DNA of 64,000 nucleotides from Pedobacter nanyangensis (GTDB taxonomy: Bacteria; Bacteroidota; Bacteroidia; Sphingobacteriales; Sphingobacteriaceae). The stretch lies in NCBI RefSeq assembly GCF_003313505.1, contig NZ_QMHO01000008.1:62001-126000 (forward strand), given 5' to 3'. A program made the position numbers and the translations under genes. The notes under the pieces are model-generated. The model did not search any database and had not been told where the DNA came from. It saw only the letters and a list, made by a program, of their open reading frames with translations. Shown in pieces: positions 43,945-52,624 of the stretch (position 1 is the first letter of the stretch; each line of letters opens with the position of its first letter).

Positions 43945-44796
43945 ATGATAGTTATTGCAGATGGTGGATCTACCAAAACCAACTGGTGCTTAATTAATGA
44001 GGCGGGTAGGAAAATTCACTTTAACACCGAGGGCTACAACCCTTATTTCGCAAAGCAAGATTACATTGAAAATTCCCTAAGAACCACTTTACCTGACAGT
44101 TTAGACCCTAGCAAGCTCGAAGAAGTTTACTATTATGGGGCTGGCTGCTCTACCGATGCCAACAAAAAGATTGTAGCCGATGCCATGCAAAAGGTTTTTG
44201 TGAACGCAAAAATAAATGTAGACCATGATTTGCTGGCTTCTTGCCGTGCACTTTTAGGTGATGAACCTGGCTTTGCCGCTATTTTGGGCACGGGTACCAA
44301 CACTTGTTTATATGATGGCAAGGGCATTACCCTAAATATCGACTCTTTAGGTTATTTCCTTGGCGATGAAGGCAGCGGCAGCAACATTGGCAAGCGTTTA
44401 TTGGCCGACTACATGAAAGGATTTATGCCAAAAGGCCTAAGCGAAAGTTTCTTTAACATCTACGGCTTAAGCAATGAAGATATCTTCGACAATATCTACA
44501 ACAAACCTTTGCCTAACCGTTTCTGCGCTAGTTTCAGTAAGTTTTTATACGATTTCAAAACCGTTTATACCGATTATGCCGAAGACGTGATAGATACCGC
44601 TTTCACCGCTTTCTTTGAGAAATTGGTAGTACATTATCCAAACTACAACAAGCACCTGTTAAACGTGGTAGGCTCGGTAGGTTATAGCTTCAGAGACCGT
44701 TTGAGCGTGGTAGCCGATAAGTTTGAAATGGGCGTAGGAAAAATTATCCGTTCCCCAATAGACGACCTGGTAGAGTACCACTTAAGCAAAAGATAA
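43945..44796 (+). CDS. BadF/BadG-type sugar kinase (N-acetylglucosamine kinase-like)
   Basis: A 283-residue actin-fold (ASKHA) kinase. The phosphate-1 motif is intact (VIADGGSTKTNWCL), phosphate-2 is in AAILGTGTNTCLYDG, and the adenosine-side segments SLGYFLGDEGSGSNIG and NVVGSVGYSF are present. The family includes N-acetylglucosamine kinases; the exact sugar is not certain. A paralogue with a broken phosphate-1 motif lies between pfkA and gapA 3 kb away. Followed by a strong terminator, so monocistronic. Confidence 0.88.
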   Translation: MIVIADGGSTKTNWCLINEAGRKIHFNTEGYNPYFAKQDYIENSLRTTLPDSLDPSKLEEVYYYGAGCSTDANKKIVADAMQKVFVNAKINVDHDLLASCRALLGDEPGFAAILGTGTNTCLYDGKGITLNIDSLGYFLGDEGSGSNIGKRLLADYMKGFMPKGLSESFFNIYGLSNEDIFDNIYNKPLPNRFCASFSKFLYDFKTVYTDYAEDVIDTAFTAFFEKLVVHYPNYNKHLLNVVGSVGYSFRDRLSVVADKFEMGVGKIIRSPIDDLVEYHLSKR

Positions 44797-44817
44797 TCCT
44801 AAATGATTTGCATATAT

Positions 44818-44845
44818 AAAGCCTCGAGAACATCGGGGCTTTTTT
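44818..44845 (+). terminator. Rho-independent terminator of the sugar kinase gene
   Basis: Stem AAAGCCTCG/CGGGGCTTT (44818-44826, 44834-44842) with one wobble pair and a T-run, 21 nt past the stop codon. Confidence 0.85.
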
Positions 44846-44898
44846 GTTGAGTTAATTTTAATTTGAAAAGGTACTTTATCGCTCCTTACTTCCGCAAG

Positions 44899-44966
44899 CC
44901 CCGCTTTTCATTACAAGTCCGCACTCGCAAGCTCGCTTACGGGCTTTCCATTTCAATCGGGTTTAG
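44899..44966 (+). repeat. Dispersed intergenic repeat, copy D
   Basis: Begins CCCCGCTTTTCATTACAAG and ends CCATTTCAATCGGGTTTAG, matching the ends of the copies at 13803 and 30061. The 44797-45261 gap holds this, the terminator before it and two hairpins after it; no gene is supported. Confidence 0.45.
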
Positions 44967-45105
44967 TTAACAAAAGCAACACCAACCTAACGAGTTTAAA
45001 AGCCTATCCATTACTGATACGATTAGCATCGTAATGAGACTAAACTTTGACCATTCTATCTTGCAAGGTGTAATTAATATTGGCAAAGTGGGAGGTTCTG
45101 CTATA

Positions 45106-45139
45106 AGACTTACGAAGTTTTCAAAAATTTCGTAAGTCT
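45106..45139. repeat. Hairpin repeat (AGACTTACGAAGTTT arms)
   Basis: Arms 45106-45120 and 45125-45139, 15 bp with one wobble. Same family as the hairpin at 13702-13738 (shared GAAGTTT/AAA(C/T)TTCGTAA core). Confidence 0.6.
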
Positions 45140-45155
45140 GTTGATAGTCAATAAA

Positions 45156-45188
45156 AAACCTCACAGATTTTTAAAACCTGCGAGGTTT
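45156..45188. repeat. Hairpin repeat (AAACCTC/GAGGTTT arms)
   Basis: Imperfect 16-bp arms 45156-45171 and 45173-45188 with AAACCTC and GAGGTTT ends. This palindrome type is frequent between genes in Bacteroidetes. A further tandem run of three TAGTTCC units lies at 45242-45262. Confidence 0.55.
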
Positions 45189-45261
45189 GATATCATAACT
45201 ACACACCAATACCTAGCCACTATTTCCTAACAACTAACCATTAGTTCCTAGTTCCTAGTTC

Positions 45262-45951
45262 CTAAAAAGAAATCTCTTTCCCAAAAAGTTTATTGTATTT
45301 GCGTTTGTCAAATTTGTAAAGCGTAGCCGCCCTGAACGAAACACCCCGTTGCTTTTCTTCCAGTTCCTTCAATACCTTAAAGCTCAAAATCTTCTTCCTA
45401 AAATTACGCTTATCCAGTTTTTTGCCCAAAATCAGTTCGTAAACACTTTGCACTTGCGTAAGGGTAAATTTCTCTGGCAACAATTCAAAAGCCAATGGCA
45501 AATGCTTAATCCTTCGCTTAATTTTCTCCAGGCCCTTATTTAGGATATGTTGATGGTCAAAAGCAAGCTTGGGCAAATCGGCCACATTAATCCACTGTGC
45601 TTTTTTGGCATAACTGCTTAAAGGTTTCAGCGGCTTTTCGCCGCCCAGGCGCAACATGGCATAATAGGCCACGGAAATTACCCTGCCCTGCGGATGTCGG
45701 TCAACCTCCCCAAAGGCATAGTACTGTTCCATATAAATATCACTGAGGCCAGTGAGCTCCTTTAAAATACGCTGGGCCGATTGGTCCACGCTCTCGTCCT
45801 TATTTACCAAGTTGCCAGGCAATGCCCACCAATCCTTGAAAGGCTCTTCATTTCTCTCGATCAGCAATATCTTGAGCTCGCTGCCATCAAATCCGAAAAG
45901 CACGCAATCTATAGATACTGCAAAGTCAAAACCGGGGGTAATTTCTGTCAA
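45262..45951 (-). CDS. Nudix-domain transcriptional regulator (NrtR/AraR-like)
   Basis: A 229-residue protein with an N-terminal Nudix fold (residues ~10-145: VSIDCVLFGFDGSELKILLIER, WALPGNLV) and a C-terminal winged helix (KFTLTQVQSVYELILGKKLDKRNFRKKIL, part: FTLTQVQSVYELILGKKLD), the architecture of NrtR-type regulators. The Nudix box reads ESVDQSAQRILKELTGL: the first and last Glu of the REUxEE core are replaced by Ile and Leu, so hydrolysis is unlikely and ligand sensing likely. The only start is TTG at 45951; an in-frame TAA lies three codons upstream. Divergent from pfkA, with an operator-like palindrome between them. Confidence 0.85.
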   Translation of the reverse strand: MTEITPGFDFAVSIDCVLFGFDGSELKILLIERNEEPFKDWWALPGNLVNKDESVDQSAQRILKELTGLSDIYMEQYYAFGEVDRHPQGRVISVAYYAMLRLGGEKPLKPLSSYAKKAQWINVADLPKLAFDHQHILNKGLEKIKRRIKHLPLAFELLPEKFTLTQVQSVYELILGKKLDKRNFRKKILSFKVLKELEEKQRGVSFRAATLYKFDKRKYNKLFGKEISF

Positions 45952-46037
45952 AGCAATAATTTAAAATGTTCCTAATTTGAAACAAAATAAAGACACTTAT
46001 TTCGTTAATTCATAAAATTTTTGAAAAAAAATTACTT

Positions 46038-46054
46038 AGTGTAAAAAATACACG
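46038..46054. promoter_or_regulatory. Operator AGTGTA-N5-TACAC, site 2
   Basis: Arms AGTGTA and TACAC around AAAAA, ending 19 nt before the pfkA start and 87 nt from the divergent regulator start. A TATATTCG at 46056-46063 resembles a -7 box (TAnnTTTG with one change), so a bound protein would block or touch the promoter. Fits autoregulation plus control of pfkA. Confidence 0.7.
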
Positions 46055-46073
46055 TTATATTCGTATAATCAGA

Positions 46074-47063
46074 ATGAAACCAAATATCAAGAACATAGCA
46101 GTACTGACCTCAGGAGGCGATGCTCCGGGCATGAACGCCTGCATTAGAGCTGTTGTGCGTACCGGAATTTACCATGGCAAAAACATGTTCGGTGCCATAC
46201 AAGGCTACCAAGGTTTAATTAGTAACAATATTATTCCCATGAATGCCCGCTCTGTAAGCAACATTTTACACATGGGCGGAACCATCCTTAAAACGGCCAG
46301 GTGCCTGGAGTTTAAGGAAGATGCCGGAATGGAAATTGCCTTTAAAAATTTAAAGGAAAAAGAAATTGACGGATTAGTGGTGATTGGCGGCGATGGAACC
46401 TTTACCGGAGCTAAAAGATTTGGCGAAAAATTCGGCATCAATGTTATTGGAGTACCAGGCACTATAGACAATGACCTTTATGGATCTGATTTTACCTTGG
46501 GCTACGATACGGCCATCAATACCGTAATTGAGGCCATAGATAAAATCAGGGACACTGCCGACTCGCACGACAGGCTGTTCTTTGTGGAAGTAATGGGCCG
46601 CGATTCTGGCTGCATTGCCCTGCGCAGTGCCATTGCCAGTGGCGCCGAAGCCGTGTTGTTGCCCGAAAGAGAAACCTCCCTAAAAGAGCTGATCACGAAA
46701 CTTAAATCAGGAGCCTCAACCAAAAAATCATCCAGCATCGTGATTGTTTCCGAAGGAAATAAATACGGTGGTGCCTACGATATTGCCAAGGCGGTGAAGC
46801 GTAAGTTCACCCACTATGATACCAAAGTGACCATTTTAGGACACCTACAGCGCGGTGGCAGCCCCAGCGGTTTCGACAGGATTTTGGGAAGCCGCCTAGG
46901 TTTTGCGGCAACCAATGCCCTTATTGCCGGCGAAAGCATGAAAATGGTTGGGCTTAAGGGCAATGAAATAGGACTTACGCCATTAAGCGAGGCCCTAAGC
47001 GGATTAAGTAACTACAAGCTGGAAGACGACTTGCTTGAAATGACCCATGTTTTATCCATATAA
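46074..47063 (+). CDS. pfkA: 6-phosphofructokinase, ATP-dependent
   Basis: A 329-residue PfkA performing the committed step of glycolysis. Motifs: TSGGDAPGMNACIRAVVR, VIGGDGTFTGAKRFGE (the Gly after GGD as in ATP-using enzymes), PGTIDNDLYGSDFTLGYDTA with catalytic Asp, EVMGRDSGCIAL and HLQRGGSPSGFDR. First gene of a cluster with a BadF-type pseudokinase (6 nt later) and gapA (71 nt after that). Preceded by operator site 2. Confidence 0.95.
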   Translation: MKPNIKNIAVLTSGGDAPGMNACIRAVVRTGIYHGKNMFGAIQGYQGLISNNIIPMNARSVSNILHMGGTILKTARCLEFKEDAGMEIAFKNLKEKEIDGLVVIGGDGTFTGAKRFGEKFGINVIGVPGTIDNDLYGSDFTLGYDTAINTVIEAIDKIRDTADSHDRLFFVEVMGRDSGCIALRSAIASGAEAVLLPERETSLKELITKLKSGASTKKSSSIVIVSEGNKYGGAYDIAKAVKRKFTHYDTKVTILGHLQRGGSPSGFDRILGSRLGFAATNALIAGESMKMVGLKGNEIGLTPLSEALSGLSNYKLEDDLLEMTHVLSI

Positions 47064-47069
47064 ACGAAA

Positions 47070-47912
47070 ATGATTGCAGTAGTATATAGTGGTTCCAAGA
47101 ACGCTTGCTGGAAAATTTCACAAGATGGTAAATCGATGATCGAAACGCATACCGCAGGCATTAACCCTTGCTTTAATGACCCCAAGCAAACGCTCCAGAT
47201 CCTAAGCAAGAACATTACCTTGATCCATAATGCCGAGAGCATTAAAAAGATCTATGTTTTCGCCGCTGGCGCATCGGCCAAAGAGAAACAAAAAGAACTG
47301 GCTGCTACCCTGGAACAGTTTTTTGTGAACAGCAAAATAAAGGTAAAAGATGACCTGTATGGCGCCGCCATTGCCGCCTGCCACAACCAAACCGGCATTG
47401 TAGGCATTTTGGGTAGCGGAGCAAACTGTGCTTATTACAATGGCAAAAAACCTGAGAAGAACAATTATGGCCTTGGCTATATTTTGGCCGATGAAGGCTC
47501 GGCCAATTATTTCGGGAAAATGCTGTTAAAGAATTTTCTGGAAGACAAGCTTCCTGCGGAGCTGAAAACAAAAATTGAAGCACAATACCATGTTGACCGC
47601 CCAACCATTTTGGAGCGCGTTTACCGGAAACCCCAGGCACAAACCTATCTGGCTTCGTTCCTCGATTTCTACATCGAGAACAGAAACCATAAGTTTATCC
47701 AACAGTTGGTAGCGCAGGGCTTTGAAAAATATTTCAGCACCTATATCCTCCCTACCCTTGAAAAACATCCTAATGAAGAAATACATTTCGTGGGCTCGGT
47801 AGCCGGGCATTTCCAAGATCAGCTTAGAGAAGTGGCCGCACAGCATCAGCTCAAAATCATGTCTGTAACCAGAGAGCCCATACACAACATATTGAATTAT
47901 TACACCAATTAA
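47070..47912 (+). CDS. BadF/BadG-type protein with degenerate ATP site (probable pseudokinase)
   Basis: A 280-residue paralogue of the kinase at 43945, alignable along its length: AAGASAKEKQKELAATLEQFFVNSKI, GILGSGANCAYYNGK, GLGYILADEGSANYFGK, HFVGSVAGHF. The phosphate-1 motif is lost: where the paralogue has ADGGSTKTNW this one has VYSGSKNACW, so the Asp and Gly residues that hold Mg-ATP are gone. Phosphate-2 is kept. It probably binds a sugar without phosphorylating it, or it has another role (inference). Placed 6 nt after pfkA and before gapA, hence co-expressed with glycolytic enzymes. Confidence 0.8.
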   Translation: MIAVVYSGSKNACWKISQDGKSMIETHTAGINPCFNDPKQTLQILSKNITLIHNAESIKKIYVFAAGASAKEKQKELAATLEQFFVNSKIKVKDDLYGAAIAACHNQTGIVGILGSGANCAYYNGKKPEKNNYGLGYILADEGSANYFGKMLLKNFLEDKLPAELKTKIEAQYHVDRPTILERVYRKPQAQTYLASFLDFYIENRNHKFIQQLVAQGFEKYFSTYILPTLEKHPNEEIHFVGSVAGHFQDQLREVAAQHQLKIMSVTREPIHNILNYYTN

Positions 47913-47956
47913 ATTACCATGAAACGGTTTTGACCCTCCTCGGAACTTTTTCATGA

Positions 47957-48982
<1,026 letters not shown>

Positions 48983-49010
48983 TCATAGGTCTTTCCTAAC
49001 CAAAATAGTA

Positions 49011-49038
49011 AAAGCGGTACCCAAGGGTGCTGCTTTTT
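49011..49038 (+). terminator. Rho-independent terminator of gapA
   Basis: Long stem 49011-49022 with 49025-49036 (AAAGCGGTACCC / GGGTGCTGCTTT, wobble pairs included), 2-nt loop and T-run. Confidence 0.85.
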
Positions 49039-49442
49039 TGTTTGATGGGTAGGCACACCAAGCATGCCATTCGGAACGTATCAGCGAAGCCCGCTAGCAG
49101 CCACGGCGTAAATGTCTCCTCAAAGCGTGCTTCCTTCTCCTACTTGTCATTCCGCACCTAGTTGTTATCCCGAGCTTAGCTAGGAAGCTCCAATTATTCG
49201 CTTAATAAGGTCCTTCGCTAACAATCTGGATAAAGCATCAATAAATGCGATTAGCCAATCTACAGCTCTCTGCGCTACGGCCCATATGACGGGAGTAGGA
49301 AACTAATTGCTGATGAACCGATGAACAAATAAGCTAATGAACAACTTTCTAAAAAACCAAACAATCAACAAACTGACAAACCATTCAGCTACCCTCAGAT
49401 GTTAATTAAAGTTAAATACCGTATGAACAAAACTATTTCTCG
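49039..49442. other. Noncoding spacer with degenerate repeat fragments
   Basis: No gene is supported. The stretch contains a GC-richer part (49060-49300) that looks like decayed dispersed repeats (e.g. TGTCATTCCGC, TATCCCGAGC, GACGGGAGTAGG) and the AATGAAC-type simple repeat at 49310-49345. Confidence 0.4.
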
Positions 49443-49472
49443 TTGCGGTTAGCAATGCGTTTAGTATTTTTG
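49443..49472 (+). promoter_or_regulatory. Orphan promoter TTG-N19-TATTTTTG
   Basis: TTG at 49443-49445 and TATTTTTG at 49465-49472 with a 19-bp spacer match the Bacteroidetes promoter. No ORF follows; the transcript would run toward the operator at 49601 and the putative small RNA. Confidence 0.4.
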
Positions 49473-49600
49473 CGTTTAACTAATAGTTTTTGCGGTGGAA
49501 ACCTGCAATGTTCATTGAAATTGACAATACTTTGTATCATGTTTGCACAAACACGCAACACAAGGTCACAGAAATGTCATAACAAATGACAAAATAAAAT

Positions 49601-49629
49601 TTTCTTAGTGTATTATTTACACTAAGAAA
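49601..49629. promoter_or_regulatory. Operator with perfect 12-bp arms, site 3
   Basis: Arms TTTCTTAGTGTA and TACACTAAGAAA around TTATT form a perfect inverted repeat. It contains the same AGTGTA-N5-TACACT core as sites 1 and 2 and is the longest of the three. It ends 9 nt before a TAnnTTTG box, i.e. it covers the place where the -33 element would lie, the expected position for repression. Confidence 0.75.
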
Positions 49630-49638
49630 AATAATCCC

Positions 49639-49646
49639 TACATTTG
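49639..49646 (+). promoter_or_regulatory. -7 promoter element (TACATTTG) of the putative small RNA
   Basis: TACATTTG matches TAnnTTTG. The nearest downstream signal is the terminator at 49739-49780, with no ATG-initiated ORF between, so the product is probably a noncoding RNA. Confidence 0.6.
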
Positions 49647-49732
49647 TATCGTTGGTTTAAGAGCCGACCTTTGAAAATTAGAAATTCCTCCTTAATTGGA
49701 ATAAAGATCAACCCGTTCATACAGGTTTATAT

Positions 49733-49780
49733 TTGGTTAGAAAGAGAGACAAGTCTGGATGGATTGTCTCTTTTCTTTTT
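49733..49780 (+). repeat. attL, 48-bp direct repeat
   Basis: Identical over 48 bp to 55063-55110, starting TTGGTTAGAAAGAGAGAC; the flanking bases differ on both sides, which fixes the ends. The left copy retains the small RNA upstream, so it is the chromosomal-side copy. Confidence 0.88.
49739..49780 (+). terminator. Terminator of the putative small RNA, used as integration site
   Basis: Arms 49739-49752 and 49764-49777 pair with a solid inner 7 bp (GAGACAA/TTGTCTC), 11-nt loop, and a T-rich 3' end. The sequence is repeated exactly at the other end of the integrative element. Confidence 0.8.
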
Positions 49781-49874
49781 AGTGGGTATTTCAAGCAAAT
49801 TAAAGCTGTTTTTATACCATAACACAATTTAGTACAACCACTAAAAACACTTTATTTCTTTCTAAAAAGAGCTA

Positions 49875-50423
49875 TTATTTTACGTTTTCATTACTTTTTT
49901 TATTACTTCTATTACGCTTTTCTTCTGCCTTTAAATCATATTTAAGTCGTATTTCTGATACTGGCGTGGGTTCTTCATCTCTATTAGTTATTACTTTTGC
50001 TGACTTTATTTCTTCAAAAACATCTTTTATTAGTTGTTTGGGGTCTGATGCTGCGTGCTTTTTCGCACTACTAGAAGCACCTAAAATATAGCCAGTAAGT
50101 TCTTTAATTAAGCTTCTTAATTTAAAAGAGCTTTGCAAATGATTCACATTAAATAATTGCTTGTATAGCTCTATCAGAAAATCTAAATCATCTATCCACT
50201 GGATTACATCTTCATTTGAGAATTTAAAACCAACATTAACACCTGTCTGCTCTTTATCTTTGATATGAGCCAATAATTTCTTTATTGTAGTAATATCGTT
50301 GTTAGGAAAGTTAACACCATTATAAAGCAGTCTAACACTATTATTGAAGCTACTACTATTTAGCTGCTCTACCTTCAATATCTTACTTTCCACTACTACC
50401 ACATTAAAATTGCTGTTTTCCAT
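49875..50423 (-). CDS. Hypothetical protein of the integrative element
   Basis: A 182-residue soluble protein I do not recognise. The N-terminal third is beta-strand-like (NVVVVESKILKVEQL, SVRLLYNGVNF), the middle helical (VIQWIDDLDFLIELYKQLF, SLIKELTGYILGASS) and the C-terminus highly charged and Lys/Arg/Asn-rich. It is the element gene nearest attL and points toward it. The AT-rich codon use matches the rest of the element. Confidence 0.65.
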   Translation of the reverse strand: MENSNFNVVVVESKILKVEQLNSSSFNNSVRLLYNGVNFPNNDITTIKKLLAHIKDKEQTGVNVGFKFSNEDVIQWIDDLDFLIELYKQLFNVNHLQSSFKLRSLIKELTGYILGASSSAKKHAASDPKQLIKDVFEEIKSAKVITNRDEEPTPVSEIRLKYDLKAEEKRNRSNKKSNENVK

Positions 50424-50603
50424 TTTAGTGAGTTTTAATAATTTACATTATCAGAAATAAGGTTAAAGAATTAATATTCAAAATTTTTTGCCGAAAAAAT
50501 TTGCGCACTTCACGAATGTACTTGCTCATATTAATTATCCCCCCCTGCCCACTATTAAGAAAAGGGATACCAATGCTCGACTATTTATATTAAACAATGT
50601 ATT

Positions 50604-50780
50604 ATGAAAGCGAGAAACCATGACAAACCAATAACCCAGAATATAATAAATGAAGTGATGAAACTTGTAAAATTAAATTACAATGCTCAAGAGATTGCCA
50701 ATCGTCTAGGGCGTAGTAAAAACTCAATATATAACATTACTAGGCAGCATAGAATTGATTTACAGAAAAAAAGCAATTAA
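50604..50780 (+). CDS. Small helix-turn-helix protein
   Basis: A 58-residue ORF starting MKARNHDKPITQNIINEV. The central segment VKLNYNAQEIANRLGRSKNS (residues ~22-41) is a good resolvase/Hin-type helix-turn-helix: conserved Ala in AQEIA, turn Gly in RLGRS. It could be a recombination directionality factor or a small regulator for the element (inference). Start ATG at 50604; no obvious promoter box. The gaps on either side are noncoding. Confidence 0.6.
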   Translation: MKARNHDKPITQNIINEVMKLVKLNYNAQEIANRLGRSKNSIYNITRQHRIDLQKKSN

Positions 50781-50905
50781 CTGCACTGTCGTTACGGAAA
50801 ATACCGTAAAACAAGTTAAAAAAGGCTGACTTTTAGAGCCAATAACCGCAAAATTACATAGATAAGCGTAGGTTATGGATATGTTTAACCTAGGTTATTG
50901 CAAGG

Positions 50906-51157
50906 TTAATCTTTGTCCTCAATAGGCTTCTCGGGTAAAAAATCTCTCGGGCTACATTTAAAAATGTTTGCCAAACGGTTTAACTGTTCAATGCTGTACT
51001 TACTCCTACTTTTAGGGCTTTCAATCTGACCAACAAAAGCATCGGAAACACCCAATTTAACGGCAAGTACAGCTTGGCTTATTTTGAGCTCTATACGCAG
51101 TCTTTTTACATTCTCTATTACTAATAGGTCAAACTCGCTTTTTGGTTGTCCCCTCAT
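50906..51157 (-). CDS. XRE family helix-turn-helix regulator
   Basis: An 83-residue protein consisting of one Cro/CI-type domain: VIENVKRLRIELKISQAVLA, then VKLGVSDAFVGQIESPKSRS with the recognition helix, and IEQLNRLANIFKCSPRDFLP. Likely the control repressor of the element. It is divergent from the lipoprotein gene across a 129-nt gap, a usual place for its operator. Confidence 0.9.
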   Translation of the reverse strand: MRGQPKSEFDLLVIENVKRLRIELKISQAVLAVKLGVSDAFVGQIESPKSRSKYSIEQLNRLANIFKCSPRDFLPEKPIEDKD

Positions 51158-51286
51158 GAAAGCTAAGGACGGAACATATCAAAAGCGACACACTAAGCAA
51201 TACTTGGTAAGTAAAAATAATTTGCATATTATTGTCTTTATAAATCATAACTTCATACAAAATGCCCCTCAATTAAGCGCACTCTC

Positions 51287-52117
51287 ATGAAAAAAAACAA
51301 TCTACTGTTATTAATATCCATTACTATTATTACTTCATGCTCTAAAAAATCCCCAGAGGAATTAGCTAAAAAGGCATGTGACTGTTACAAAGAAGCAAAA
51401 TCAATAAAAAATCAAACCAAACTTCTACGGAAGATGGATGAATGCTTTAATGTGGTACAAAGCAGCCTACAAGAGTTAGAGCAATTAGGTATCGACAACG
51501 ATTGGAGTGATGAGCAAGTAGAGCGAGCTAAAAGCACCTTCAACAAAATCTATGATAACTGTGATGGCAGCAAATCGGAAAATTCCGTAAGTGATGATTA
51601 CGCCAGTGGCACAAATGAAACTTACGACAATACAGTAAATCATGATGCCGCAACTACTACATTAAATGAAGTTAGTAATGCTCCCTTAATGCATGATAAT
51701 CAAACAATAAATAATGCTGTAAAAGAGATTAAAGCAAAATTTTATGCTATAAACTATAAAAAACTACAGACCGACACAATTGAAACTAGTGAAAATTTTG
51801 AAGATGACCTTACCATCGTATTTAAGGATAAATCTAATAAGGTAGTGAAAATTATAGCACAAATGCGAGGTGCTAACATTATAAGCTCTGCCGAATATTA
51901 CTATTCTAATAATAATCTTTATTTCATTTATGAGCATCAGAATGCTACCAACACCAATCCTAATGGTTATCAAAAAAGAACTTACGTTTACAATAATGAC
52001 ATTATCAAAATCATAGAAAATGGAAATGAAATATCTTGTAAAGAAGATTGTGATTTTAGTCTACAAAGTAAGCCATACAGACTAATGAGACATTATTACG
52101 CACTTGAAGGAAATTAA
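51287..52117 (+). CDS. Hypothetical lipoprotein of the integrative element
   Basis: A 276-residue protein with a lipoprotein signal (LLLLISITIITSC, lipid-modified Cys18). The N-terminal part has a helical segment with four more Cys (AKKACDCYKEAK, MDECFNVVQSSL, IYDNCDGS) as in many Bacteroidetes lipoproteins of unknown function. A linker rich in Ser/Asn/Thr is followed by a beta-rich C-terminal domain (FYAINYKKLQTDTIE, SSAEYYYSNNNLYFIYEHQ). The membrane-protein gene follows after 5 nt, so the two form a pair, probably the element's cargo. Confidence 0.75.
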   Translation: MKKNNLLLLISITIITSCSKKSPEELAKKACDCYKEAKSIKNQTKLLRKMDECFNVVQSSLQELEQLGIDNDWSDEQVERAKSTFNKIYDNCDGSKSENSVSDDYASGTNETYDNTVNHDAATTTLNEVSNAPLMHDNQTINNAVKEIKAKFYAINYKKLQTDTIETSENFEDDLTIVFKDKSNKVVKIIAQMRGANIISSAEYYYSNNNLYFIYEHQNATNTNPNGYQKRTYVYNNDIIKIIENGNEISCKEDCDFSLQSKPYRLMRHYYALEGN

Positions 52118-52122
52118 AAATC

Positions 52123-52614
52123 ATGGAAAATTTTATAGAAAATGAAACAAAAATAGCTGATATAGTTATTGGTTTAGAAACGTTTACGGTTACAAACAAA
52201 AGAGTGCTATATAACAATGGTAACTACAATACATTTATTGGTATTGACGAGCTAAGAGGTGCAGAGACAAGAGATGAGAATGTAAAACACTCTAAATTTG
52301 ATATAAATATCGAACAACTTGTTCTACGCTCATCAATTATAATGTTTCTATTAATATATTTCTATTTCTGGTTTATAGAAGATAACATTCTAAGTGGATT
52401 CATTTTCGGCTTTTTTGGCTCATTATCCCTAACAGCTATACTAGCTATTATTGCATTTATTATAAAGAAAGCTGCTACTAAACACGAACTACTTACCCTA
52501 CTTACGATAAATAAAAAGGATAATACATTATTCGCAAACCAATATTATGACACTTCTAATAAAAGTAGGATAGTTGAATTAACAAACACGATTAACAACA
52601 CCATCTATAAATAA
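52123..52614 (+). CDS. Hypothetical membrane protein of the integrative element
   Basis: A 163-residue protein with two membrane segments (residues ~68-86 and ~90-113) separated by a very short turn. Before them is a beta-strand-like N-terminal domain (DIVIGLETFTVTNKRVLYNN) resembling PH-like modules seen before two-helix hairpins in other small membrane proteins; after them a short soluble tail. Translationally close to the lipoprotein gene. Function unknown. Confidence 0.68.
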   Translation: MENFIENETKIADIVIGLETFTVTNKRVLYNNGNYNTFIGIDELRGAETRDENVKHSKFDINIEQLVLRSSIIMFLLIYFYFWFIEDNILSGFIFGFFGSLSLTAILAIIAFIIKKAATKHELLTLLTINKKDNTLFANQYYDTSNKSRIVELTNTINNTIYK

Positions 52615-52624
52615 ATACACAATA

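Larger units (their letters stand above)
49652..49780 (+). ncRNA. Putative regulated small RNA (about 130 nt)
   Basis: Defined by signals on both sides: operator site 3 and a -7 box upstream, a strong intrinsic terminator downstream. The only open frame (from TTG 49644, 62 codons) starts on the promoter box and runs through the terminator, so coding is unlikely. Short helices are visible (ATTCC/GGAAT with TCCTCC in or near the loop, AACC/GGTT). The start position is estimated as about 6 nt after the -7 box. If real, it belongs to the same regulon as pfkA and the sugar kinase. No known RNA family was recognised. Confidence 0.5.

Noticed and set aside
49733-49780. tRNA or tmRNA gene as the integration site
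   Set aside because: No cloverleaf or tRNA T-loop sequence; the repeat is a simple hairpin with a T-run.
49644-49832. 62-codon ORF over the putative small RNA
   Set aside because: It starts with TTG on the promoter box, runs through the terminator hairpin and past the att repeat, so part of it depends on element DNA.
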